Part shown: piece by piece, positions 48,009 to 58,946 of the stretch
Position numbering within the stretch: the stretch's first letter is position 1
How the letters are laid out: every line of letters starts with the position of its first letter
From: Phellopilus nigrolimitatus
Taxonomy: Eukaryota; Basidiomycota; Agaricomycetes; Hymenochaetales; Hymenochaetaceae
Reading direction: 5' to 3'
DNA: 64,000 nt
Assembly: GCA_021029095.1 (NCBI GenBank)
Contig: JAJOHG010000033.1
Span: 186,001 to 250,000, forward strand
Program-made: the position numbers and the translations under genes
Notes under the pieces: generated by a model
What the model saw: the letters and a program-made list of their open reading frames with translations, nothing else
Database searches by the model: none
What the model was told of the DNA's origin: nothing

Positions 48009-48419
48009 CTACTCGGCGATCTCCTTGATGACTTGGATACATGGCGATCCCTCAACTTGCTTCTCCTTCTGCTTCTCGCGCTTCTTGCGCCTTCGTCTGC
48101 AGCAGCATCGCTCTCCGCGGAGCCCGCAAATAACAGCTGCGCCCCCCAAGGCGAATGCGAGTACGAGCGCGATAATGATTAAGATGCCGGCGAGTGCCTG
48201 AGGATTGAGCGCATGGCTTCCGTGTGGAGTGATAGATGCATCAATAACAGATGTGGATGTAGACACGAGCGCGGTGCTGTGGTCATTATTGGCGGCGACG
48301 GATGTAGATTGCGAAGGTGTGAGGTCGTGTCCGTCTGGGTCCGTGTTGCAGCTAACGCTTTGGGGCGGACAACCTGCCGAACCAGCGTCTTCGGTTCGAT
48401 TGAAAATACGGAGGCGCAT
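48009..48419 (-). CDS. Small single-pass membrane protein, Ser/Thr-rich
   Basis: A 136-codon frame. The N-terminal half is Ser/Thr/Asn-rich (STSVAANNDHSTALVSTS), then one TM helix (ALAGILIIIALVLAFALGGA) and a cysteine/arginine-rich juxtamembrane stretch (GERCCCRRRRKKREKQKEK). The Cys cluster next to the membrane suggests S-palmitoylation (inference). It lacks a signal peptide in this frame, so a 5' exon may be missing or the TM helix acts as a signal anchor. Family unknown. Confidence 0.5.
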   Translation of the reverse strand: MRLRIFNRTEDAGSAGCPPQSVSCNTDPDGHDLTPSQSTSVAANNDHSTALVSTSTSVIDASITPHGSHALNPQALAGILIIIALVLAFALGGAAVICGLRGERCCCRRRRKKREKQKEKQVEGSPCIQVIKEIAE

Positions 48420-48658
48420 ATCGACTTAGTGATTACCAGTAGTCAAGTTTGAGGGCTGCGAGGAATGAATTATGGATATGTCCTATTTTACATTTGCGTT
48501 GGCGTTCGGTTTATATTACCGCGCTGGGCTGACTGCCAGCCACATGTCCCACCCGAGATGTCTGGCATACGTACTTCTCATTTGCTAAAGGGCTATGCAA
48601 TTGATTGTTACGATATAACGACTCCAACAAGAAAATTAACAATGGTATTGAAGATTCC

Positions 48659-50274
48659 TCATACGCTGACATCGTTCGCAGTATCCGAGAAGCTCTTGGG
48701 TGTCGCCGGAAGCCGCTTGCCGGCACTGCAAGGTTGTCCAGAGGCGGTCTCTGAAACTTCCGCGGCTGACGGCTTGAAAGTCATTGGCGCCAAAGGAATA
48801 TGACGCTCGGCTTTTTGACCAATCCTGAACCATACGCGTAAGGTTTCCTAAAGAAAGTGAAGGCTCAGTCAGATTTTGCAACTGAGCATGTTATAAAAGG
48901 CGTACCTTCTGAGTACCAAAGACAAGGAAGACGGCGAGTGGTACTGGGGAAAGGCAAAAACCTGTTCAAGTGATTTGTACGGAAATAATGGGTTCATGCG
49001 CACATGTGGAGACGAAAATGTATGCAAAAATCGAAGTCGGTTTGAGCACTATTATGATTGATATACTGCCACAGAAATGAGAAATAGTGCAGGGCAGCTC
49101 CAGCTGAAAATACTCACATAAAAGTGGTCAAGGAGTAGGCAGTAAAAAAAGTGACGCGTAGCATCAAGTGATAAGAAGTCTGGTTTACTGCTTTGAACTG
49201 TCTAGATGCCTTATAAAGGGTTCGGAGGACCGAGCCTGTGATTTTATAGGTTTGTGCGGTGACGGCAATAGGACTATGAATATGCATACCTTCGAAGACC
49301 AGCGTAAAAGCTAGGAAGACAAGGGTAAATGCGCACACAGTATATATTCTGAGTCGCGGTTCACCATTAAATTTGTTTTAGGGGTATCACCAGAAATTGT
49401 GAACGTACACTGCACTTGAAGATAACGTGCAATAGAAAACCCAACGAATCGATACTGTAGATGGGTTCTTGGCACCATACTAGATAAAAGAATGAATTCT
49501 CCTAGCACATTTTCTTTTGACGGAGAGTTTACCACAAGAGCACCGATGGTAATAAACAAAAAGAAGGCCCATGGGAGCAGTAGAAGCTGCGCGTTCTTGA
49601 TCAAGACGACACGATATTTGAACGAAGTGATTGCATAAGTAAGTGACTTGAAAGCCAACAAGTAAGGAAGACGTACCGTTAGAGTACTAGCCTGTGAGTC
49701 TCTTGCGAGTTTCACATTCTTGAACTCCATCCAAAGCTATGCAATGCGACAGTTTTCTTAGAAACTCAAGAATAAATTCTAAGTATGAACATGGAACTTA
49801 AAATACCTGGAGAACAAGACTTAGCGTGGCTGCAGCGACACTTTCAAGAACACTAATCAGTGCAAACAGAACTAATAGGATTCACTCCTCACCCTACAGT
49901 GCTCCCGTAGATAGTAGACGCTTGTGCTAGACAGACACTAAACTCTGGCTGAGGCTTGCTCTGCTCGCCAGAATATAACCTGTTACGATATGTGAATTAT
50001 CTCGTTAGTTTTCATATAAACAGAAATAGCTTTGTGCTTACAGGAGTAGGTTTGCGGTAGCATACACGAACCAAGATACTAAAAGGTTGACCAAAGTAGG
50101 ATGTCGACGGCCCGCCGTCTTAGTGAAAACCATAGTCCCGAGCGCCAGCGGTAGACCAATGTGTCCACCCAATATTAAAATGAAAAAGTAGACGTCGAGA
50201 GTGGTATCTTTGTGAGGTCCAAGGTCGATCGCGGGGTTCAATGAGCGGTTAGCATAAGAGAGGAACGGACCCAT
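48659..50274 (-). CDS. Basidiomycete 7TM receptor-like protein (gene B)
   Basis: Starts MGPFLSYANRSLNPAIDLGP with TM1 VYFFILILGGHIGLPLALGT and TM2 TLVNLLVSWFVYATANLLL. YSGEQSKPQPEFSVCLAQ and ASTIYGSTVG, then VAAATLSLVLQ, match gene A block for block. Further exons carry RVVLIKNAQLLLLPWAFFLF, VCAFTLVFLAFTLVFEGMHI and LRVTFFTAYSLTTFM. The tail ends IPLAPMTFKPSAAEVSE..SDTANDVSV at 48659. The extracellular N-terminus is short (about 25 residues), unlike the candidate longer one of gene A. Ligand unknown; G-protein coupling is an assumption from the fold. Confidence 0.75.
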
Positions 50275-50776
50275 TATTTCATCAAAAAAAATGAAACTGA
50301 AATGGCAGTAGACAAGCTGAATGGCTGAGTTGGATAGAGGGTCTGTTTCTTGTGGGAAGGAAGGAGATTAAATAGCGACGTACAGGGTGAATAACTACAG
50401 CAGGCAGCCAGTCGCACGGCTGCCCAGTATAAGCTGCTCCTCCCATGCCAGCGATCATGGATACCAGGGCAAAATCAGAGATGGAAGAAGACTGTAGGAG
50501 TTACACTTTAATCCCTAGATGCCTCGGAGCTTGATCTGCAGACCGTAGTTGATTCAGAAAGAGATCGAGACGTACGCGCCACCCATTCACCGAATTGGGA
50601 CAAAAGCACATTTGCTTAGTCATTGTATCCACCTTACAGTATGCCCCAAACGGTATACCTTATGTGTGGCTTTGCCTCGCGTCCTTGTTTTCTTAACATG
50701 CGGCCACTGGAATGCAGCTTAGAACTTTCACACTCAACCTCTAACCACCATCTTCTTCCCTCCGCCGTCTGCGACA
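50275..50776. promoter_or_regulatory. Divergent promoter: 7TM gene B / kinase-like gene
   Basis: About 500 bp between the two start codons with no other gene. A CT-rich leader precedes the plus-strand ATG at 50777. Confidence 0.4.
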
Positions 50777-53700
50777 ATGGAGGCTACTCGAAGTGATTTT
50801 CAAAAATTCAACGAAACAAATGTCAAAATTATGGACCCAGTAAGCTACTTCGGAACAGTGCTGCAATTCGAATCCGACGAGGAGGAGGAGGAGGCGGGGG
50901 TGTTCAGCTCGAGCGATGGAGAGAATGATGATGGTGATGAAAAGCAGGATAGCTCAGTTAATGGCCAAAGTACGTGATCGAACGCTTTATATCAAAGAAT
51001 TATCGACAGGAAAACAGCTGGCTTACTTCGTGTACTGGTTAGATGGCGTCGACAAAGCGCCCGCAGAGATTGCAATCCCATGTTCGACTCCGACGAGTGT
51101 ATCAAGCGTTGGGGCGCCGGCTGTGGCTGAGGCGAAACATTCCGCGAATGAAGACAGCGATTCAGATAGTTCAGACGAGGAGGTGGTGAAGGAGGTGAAG
51201 AAGGAACATGGTCCTCCAATGAACAAGTTCCTTGTCGCGTTGACGAATGCAGTGGAATCGTACTCGTCGCGCCTACGTGTGCCCTTTGCGCCCTCATCAA
51301 TAACATCAGCAGTTGAACCTTCGCCTCCGAGTATCGTGCCGCAGCCGCATCTTGCGCTTGTCACCAGCATGGAAGACATATCTGATGAAGACCCAGAAGA
51401 TGAGGACACTTTCTCTTCCGAGGACGAGTACTCGGATGACGAGCTGCTTGGGGACAAGCCGAAACTGGATGCCGATCAAGCTGCTAAGCTTGTCTACCAG
51501 CCTACAGGACCGTGGTCGGAACTCGCCAACGAACCCATCGAGAACCCTGTAGTCATTGCGAAACTCGCCGGTATGTAGTTATCTGACTCGTCTTATCCTG
51601 ATTTTCTGACTGTGTTTCAGCCGGTGCGATGTGCGAAGCCTCCATCAAGCAAGGGACTATACGTGGTCGGAGAATCACTTACATCAGCAAGACGTTCGTG
51701 CGTTTTTCTCACAAATTATGGCCTGGCTCACATTCGAATTCTTAGGTGGATCTTGTGTCAGGAATGGGATGGCTTTTTCTCCGAGGTGCGCTACGGTGTT
51801 TACTGTGTCATTACATGTTGCCTGAAGCCAATTTAAGATGGCACTCTACTCTCATCCCGCATATTTGCGCCCGCTTCAAGGCATTGTCATTCCTACGATC
51901 ATAGGTCTCTATCTCGTCGATGGTGCCATCAGCGTCGCCATGGAACTGCCTTCCTCGTCCTTTTGGATTGAGGCCTCCGAAGACATGTCCGACCATCTGA
52001 AGCGCAAGTGTATTGCCGCATTTGACGCGATTCACGATCGTGGTGTCTTGCACGATGACGTTGAGCTCAGACACATGTTGATCAGCAAAGAAGGCGACGT
52101 GACTATCATTGATTTCCAGGAGAGCCGAGCACTGAATCCTATCAAAGACGTAAACTTAAAGGCAGCTACAGAGGCTGACATTCGTCTGGAGAAGAGGAAG
52201 GTGCTTTTCAAGCTCAACTTCGGTGAGGCGAGAGAGGATGAGAAGGAGAAGAGAAGTCGCGTTTATGAAAAAAGGGCGCTGAACAAGCAAAGGCGGGAAC
52301 GTCGCGCGGTGCATAGGGCGCAAGTGGCCAAGGGTGAAATTTTACCGCCTCTCGATGGAGACGAGAGCGAGCCAGATGATCCAGACGACATATTAAATCC
52401 AATCATCGAGCCCCATATCTGGTCCGATTACTGGATCGGTGAGGATTTTGACCCAGATTGCTATGTCGTTCCAGGCCAGGATGAAGAGAAGGTGTGTGCG
52501 ATGCTAGATGATTTCATATTGAAGGAGATAGAGAGGCAGGAAGAAGACGATCTTTTGCGTGCTGAGGATGAGGAGCAGAAAAATGCATGGGTGAGCCATT
52601 CAGTCTTGAAGCATTTATCTTTGTCTCATTTTCCAATAAAAAAACAAGGCAATCACTACACAAGAATGCAAAGACAATCCCGTTTCCACCCCCATCCGCG
52701 TTCCGCTTACTCCCGCATTAGATTCGGAGGCTACGAGCACGGTGATTCACCACTTGCCATCTGTCCCACTATCGCTTTCTACCTCGACCCCCACTTCCTC
52801 GTTGCACCCTATTATGACCCCGACCTCCCAGCCTCCTTCTGCTTTGCCCATTCTTCCCATTCGCGTCAGTGTAAAGCGCGAGCGCGATGGGTTTGATGAC
52901 AGTTTCTCTGGTGATTTTCCTTCTCCGAAGAAGCGTCAAATTCTTTCTGCTTCTGAAAGTGTTCCCAGTAAGCTCGGCTCGACACTATCCCTTAATACAG
53001 GGGAATCAGATTCATCGGGTACGTCTGCGCCAAACTCTGGTCCAGTTTCTACGGAGGTTACGACTCCTTCGACGGCACCTTCGACTTTCCCTCCTCTCGT
53101 TGTGAACGGTCCTCTGCAAAAGATTCCTGCTGTTATTCAAGTCCCCTACGAAGACTACACTGGTCCTGACGGTTTCACCATCCCGAATACGTATAATCCG
53201 AGAGAAATAGCGAACATGCGGCGATTGTGGATTATGCAGGACAACATAGAACGCTGCAAAGAAGACGGTCTTCGCTATCCACTCGCGCAGCGCCTCGGGT
53301 TGACACCCAACTCAGATGCAACGGCATATGAGATCGGGCGAAACGGGAAGATGAAGAAAAAGAAGATGCTGATAAATCGTGGAGCGTTAAAGCGTGAGCA
53401 GATGGAGATGGAGAAGCCAGGCAAGAGGAAGAGGGACGCAGAGAAGCGGAGGGCGAAATATCTCGGACGAGGGGAAAGGAAATTTTTCACAAGGTCAGCC
53501 AAAACCGACAATGGAAGCGAGAGCGATGAGGAGGACGACTGCATAGGTGAAGGTCCTAAGATCCTTTCCTGGACTGAGTTCAAGGACGAGAAGAACCATC
53601 AACCATCTCAGCCCGTTTCGAACCTTTCGTGCTCTGTATCACAGAGCTCCTCGCCGTCAGTGGCGGCAGTTGCGCGGCCTCAAAGCATCCTTCGCCGTCA

Positions 53701-54449
53701 GCTCAATGCTGAGGAAAAAAACAGGCAACGCTCTTGGCTGGAATACTTGAAGCAGCACCAGCCGCAGAGCACGGATGATGACGAGGAGGATTCGCAAGTT
53801 CTGGACGAGAGGCCAAGAAAGCGTGTATGCGTAGATGGTCTGTCGCCTTCGGTGCCAGAGGCATCACCGTCGAGTGTTGGCCACGGGTTCCAAAGATACT
53901 CAGGTGCTTCTAATGCCTTTGCTGTTCGTTCGGCCATCAACAGTGGCGTCAGTACTTCGGGATCTCGGTCGCCATCCCCTTTTTCACCCCACCTACCAAC
54001 AGCACTGCGGGCCCTTCGCCTGTGAATACTGTGTATACCCCAGGTTCATCTGCCGACATTCGAGCGTCCACATCAAGTACGTCTTACTATGGAAAGCAGG
54101 CCTCAGCTTGCGCATCCGTATCGGGGGTCGGACGGGACACGCCAGAATCGAATTCGAGCACAGAGGAGTCTGACCAAGCACCGTGGTTGCGGCGTTGACA
54201 CCCGCTCATCTGCGAAGTGCCAAGCGGTCGAAAAGCTCACACCGCTCTTTGGCGGAGGATCCCGACTTCGACATGCTTCGTTCGCCTCGTCCTCGGGTTC
54301 AGCCATCGCGTTCGCAAACTCCGCCTCCGCCGATCATACCTGAAGAAGAGCATGCGGAGATGAATACAGTGGAAAATATGGTTGGAGTTGATGAAGCTCC
54401 AAAAAAGAGTTTCATGTCGAGGCTTCGGTCTACTTACATGAGGTGGTAA
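50777..54449 (+). CDS. Kinase-like (PKL) protein with long Ser-rich, basic C-terminal tail
   Basis: The N-terminal acidic region (ESDEEEEEAGVFSSSDGEND) and VRDRTLYIKELSTGKQLAYF precede a long acidic linker (to 51578). The kinase-like lobe includes LRPLQGIVIPTIIGLYLVDG and the catalytic-loop-like HDRGVLHDDVELRHMLISKE, then VTIIDFQESRAL in place of the DFG block. These are the hallmarks of a protein-kinase-like family widespread in basidiomycetes. The C-terminal part (52742-54025) has basic clusters (SPKKRQILSASES, KKKKMLINRGALKRE) and EEDDCIGEGPKILSWTEF, and ends KKSFMSRLRSTYMRW. The frame breaks near 53975, at CCCCTTTTT, and near 54185. Whether 50777-52600 and 52742-54449 are one gene is likely but unproven. 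Confidence 0.65.
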
Positions 54450-55524
54450 TTTTTATTCTGTCTGTATATCATCAATTTAATGTACCCTGTAGCCATAGCT
54501 TGCTTTATTATCCGTTGGCACTGCTGCTGTTTCTTTCAGGAGCACTATTGACCAGGCTCATCGAAAGACTATGTATGGGTAACGAAACAGCTCAGAACGC
54601 GCTGACGATGGCCACAGGATAATATAACTTGAATTTGTCGATGTAATTCTTACGCTAATATCGATACGGTCCCTTCGTAGTCTGACCGCATGTTTAATCT
54701 TGACATGCTAGAAGTGTCAGTAGTGTGAAATGGGTTTCAGGTCATGAAAAATTGTGCCTAGCTAATATGTGCCGACATGTCCGAGTCGCTCTCTCCCGAC
54801 GTCCATCAGCGATAAGCCCGAGGCTCTGGGCAAATCAGCTGGTCTGGGAAGTTCGAACCCGAGTCCATCGGCTGTGCGATCCCTTTTCTACCTCCGTCTT
54901 CGGCTGCTCGATTGTTTTCATAGCGGATATGGTAATTGTCGGAGGTCTGTCGTCAATATGGCCCGGTTCTCCGTGTTTATGCCGCTCTCGCACTTACATG
55001 TAGGTGCTGTTTGAATAGCTTACAGATTGGATTCTTATCTGCGCGTCGCAGTCACCCAGAGAAAGGAAATTAGAGCGGAGGTTCGCTGATTCACACTCAT
55101 TCAGTCGCTAAAAAACGTTGACTCGAACTATTCATGATCGGTATCCTCAGCCTGAAAAGAAGCTCGAAGGCTTCCGAGATCAGATCTACAACCACAGTTG
55201 ATTGAACCTTTCCGGAGCTAAATATACACTCGGCTGAAGACAACCCAGGTCGCAGAGTGGAGGAAGAAAAGTCACCGTTCAGATGCTTGCCAATGAAGGT
55301 GCGTAAGAATGGTTATTCCTCATCTCTAGGCTAACGATTCCTAGACGTGATCTCGAAATCATGTGCAACCAGGATGATTAGCTACTCTGTTATAAACTAC
55401 ATGGAGAAACGTCAGCGCCCCTCACAGCCTCCATTTTTTTACGGCTTTTACTATCCGGTCTGCTCGGTGTCCTTTCTCCGTCTCTTTGACTGTCATCTGC
55501 TCGTACCATTGACTTGAACAAAAC
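54450..55524. other. Intergenic, no gene seen
   Basis: About 1.1 kb. The GTTCGAACCC string at about 54851 resembles a tRNA T-loop, but flanking bases do not form the T stem or acceptor. A short unassigned frame at 54725-55014 is Ser/Leu/Arg-rich and not convincing. Confidence 0.5.
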
Positions 55525-57795
55525 ATGGAGCTTTCTATGGAAAACGAGGACGTCGGTTTGAAATCGAGCGACTATGCCGAAGGCGCACAGTCGCAGAGCT
55601 CACTCTCCAACTATGGGCTGTTGAGCCAGCGCTACACACTCCGAAGACAGTTGAAAAGCAGACATATATCTATGATTAGGTTCGTCGTTCATGGGTCTCT
55701 CATTTTCCTTCTCCTTTCTTTAACACGTCGATTTGCGTCTGTAGTATCGGCGGTATGTGGCCGCCTCCATTGTGACTAGTTGCTAGAACTTGAGGAAAAT
55801 TCAACGAATCTCCTATTAGGTGTCATCGGAACGGGCCTATTTTTAGGGACGGGTTCCGGTCTCGCGAATGGCGGCCCCCTTGGTCTTCTCCTAGCATACA
55901 TGATTGTCGGCTCGTTATGCTACAGTGTGATGGTAAAGCAGGAATCTTCCTCGAACTGATAGTATTTATAGCTCTGACATTTAAATTGGCATTTTTCTTT
56001 TCTTTTCTGTGTTGTCACCTTCACTGCCGGTCCTGCCGCCCGGAATCTAATGGACTTGCACATCTTCCATTGCGCATAACAGGTCTCCCTTGGCGAGATG
56101 ATCTCGTATCTTCCTGTCCCAGGTGGACATATAAAACTTGCGGAGCGCTTTGTTGACCCTGCATTCTCCTTTACATTGGGATGGAATTACTGGTATAATT
56201 GGACAATTGGTCTACCTGCGGAATTAAGTGCTGCAGCTGTTCTTATGCAGTTCTGGAAGTCGGTGCGTTCATCTTGATTTTTTTATTCCTAGTAATATAT
56301 GGTGTTGAATAAGCGGATGGTCGTTCGTAGCCGGACGAAGTGAATCCTGCAGTATGGATAACGATGTGTTTGGTTGTCATCGTCATTATCAATGTTTTTG
56401 GTGTCGGTGCGTTCCATTCTCCGTTAAGTGAAAAAATAGGTTCCGGAGCTAATAAGCATGATTAGGCATCTACGGAGAGTGTGAATTTATTTTTGCCTCA
56501 ATCAAAGTCATTACGATAGTTGGCCTCATTGTACGTCAATTTGATTGCCTTCTTACAAGTTGATTTTATAGTCATTGGGTTTAGATACTTGGGATTGTAC
56601 TCGACCTTGGAGGCGGACCGAACAACGACCGCATTGGTTTTCGATATTGGCGCGACCCGGGTCCATTCGTCCAGTTTGCTGGTATAGCAGGAGCGAAGGG
56701 CCGATTTCTGGGATGGTGGGCTGTCATGACTCAGGCCGCTTTTTCGTTCATTGGGACAGAAGTTGTCGCTGTAAGTTCACTTTCCTCTGCTAAAGGTAGA
56801 TCTAACAAATTTTCTACAAGATTGCTGCCGGCGAGGCGAAAAACCCACGAAGGAATCTTCTGAAGGCAATCAAAAGGGTATACGTCCGTCTATGTCTGTT
56901 TTACATTGTCGGCACCTTCGTCATCGGTCTTCTTGTTCCATCCAACAACACCGATCTCCTCTTGACGACATCCACTGTCGCACGCTCGCCTTTCGTCATC
57001 GCGATCAAGGCCGCCGGCATAAAGGGCTTGCCTTCAGTAATCAATGCTGCTATCCTCACGTCCGCGTGGTCTGCTTCGTCGTCAGACTTATACTCCTCGT
57101 CGCGTGCGCTTTACAGCTTATCTATGGCTGGTAACGCTCCCAAATACTTCTCATATGTAACGAAAGGCGGTCTTCCTATAGTTGCTATAGCGTTCAACGC
57201 GTTATTTGCGTTGCTGGGATATATGGTCGTAAATACCACTTCCGGACGTGTTTTCGGATGGTTCGTGAACATGTGTGCCATCGCTGGCTTAATGAACTGG
57301 TTTGGCATTGCAGTAACGTATCTTCGCTTCTACAAAGGCTTTCGTGCACAAGGCTATGACCGCTCGAAATTGCCCTATGCCAGTAGGCTAAACCCGTATG
57401 CTGCTTGGTGGGCAGTAATTGCTTGTCCAACGATTTGCTTGGTATGTTTTCCTTCTCTATCAACCTTATTTCTCTGAACTGAATTTGCTTGACTTCTTAG
57501 TTTTCCGGCTTCAAAGTCTTTCTCAAAGACTCGTGGGCCACCGATGCGTTCGTTACAAACTACCTCCCATTCGTTCTGTTCCCTTTTCTGTATATTGGTG
57601 CTCGAGTTTATCTCAGGGTGACACCCGTGCGGCCCACTGAAATGGACTTCCAGTCTGGTTTATCCGAGATTGAAGAAATGACTTCAGACGAAGTTCCATC
57701 GAGAAATCTGATTGTACAGTTCTGGCGTTGGCTCGTATGTTTTTATTTAATATCAATTGTAGCTTGAACGTAGCTGATGGTAAATGCAGATGTAA
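55525..57795 (+). CDS. Amino-acid permease (APC superfamily, yeast GAP1-like)
   Basis: The cytosolic N-terminus (MELSMENEDVGLKSSDYAEG..) ends LRRQLKSRHISMI, the conserved block before TM1. GVIGTGLFLGTGSGLANGGP is the unwound substrate-binding TM1. Then come LGEMISYLPVPGGHIKLAER, DPAFSFTLGWNYWYNW, WAVMTQAAFSFIGTEVVAIA, AGEAKNPRRNLLKAIKRVY, SAWSASSSDLYSSSRALYSL and GNAPKYFSYVTKGGLP: the full 12-TM fingerprint. About ten introns. The last, 55 bp, leaves a short terminal exon coding only Met before TAA (57793-57795). It moves amino acids into the cell with protons at the plasma membrane; substrate range unknown. The gene appears intact. Confidence 0.92.
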
Positions 57796-58946
57796 ATCAG
57801 CATGTGCTGCCTTCGTCATCTAACATAAGGCTTATCAGCTAGCACCTTTGATATGCTGACAGCAGTAGATAAATCCCGAAGAAAGAAATGCAGAACCCAC
57901 CCTTTAACACTTATCATCGTGTCGAAATGCCTTGCACGGGTAATTCGATAAAGTGAAAAAAAAACTCAATGTTGACTGTTTCACGGTGAAATTTAGATTA
58001 TGAGGTTGGCTCAAGGCGTTCTAGCAGCTGCAGGCACTTGCTTGCGCACGAATTTCTGGAAATATTCTTGCTCGCGTCCCAATAACTGCTTTTCCGGACA
58101 AGCCCTCCGCTAACATATGCATCTTTCCTCTTAGGCCCGTAAAGAACGCTGCTGAATAATTTCCAGGCTTCGCGACAGCAAGATCCGATTGATTGAAACA
58201 TGATCTTCTGCTACATCATGCATTTGGCTTCGAAATTAAGAAGAGAGCGGTGACAACTTGCTCACCGAATTGCCCGTCAACTTTGATACATTTCTACAAC
58301 AAGTTCCCGGTACTCTTGCTCGGATCCTATAGAAGACCGGGAAACTCAATCTTGGAGCTACTCAAGAGACCGGGATATTGATTTGGAAGTCTAGTTTGTT
58401 CTTTCATCACAGAAGGGTACGTCGGTCTGTATTCAACTAGCTGGTGATTGAACTCTGGTCAATATCATATAACTGACTTCTACCCTTTTGTACAACCGCT
58501 GAACCGATAATATCCCGGGGAATTCCTTGAGATTCACTAGTTGATGATCTGAGGTATCGCTTGTGCAGTCTTATATACCAAATACTGCGCTGGCAATCCT
58601 CGAGTCTCAGCCGACTGTGCAGTTTATGGACGAAGCGTGAAGAAGAAAAAAACATACGTAGCATCGAGTCTGGTAGTGTGAACATAGAGTGTCATATGAG
58701 TGTCGGTCAATGTCCAGACCACCTGCCTATCTAAAACAAAATAAAAAGTAGAATAAGTTACAAGAGTAATGACTATGCAAGGCCGATTCAATCTCAGGAA
58801 ATACGATGTCTGATAAACTGATTGAGTAAAGCATAAACGCGACCTGGGTATCAAAATGAGATGGGTATAGCTTGGATAAAAAGTTGGGGGTGATAAGAAT
58901 GAAACGGCCAGTCATACGAAACTGCAAAGGGATACTCGGCGAAGGT
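57796..58946. other. Intergenic, no gene seen
   Basis: Tail-to-tail region between the permease (plus) and the SUR7/RING gene (minus). A plus-strand stretch near 58250-58330 reads DNLLTELPVNFDTFLQQVPG before a stop; I cannot place it in a family. Confidence 0.45.

Noticed and set aside
54845..54890. Possible tRNA (GTTCGAACCC loop)
   Set aside because: The five bases on each side of the loop do not pair and no acceptor or anticodon arm could be drawn.
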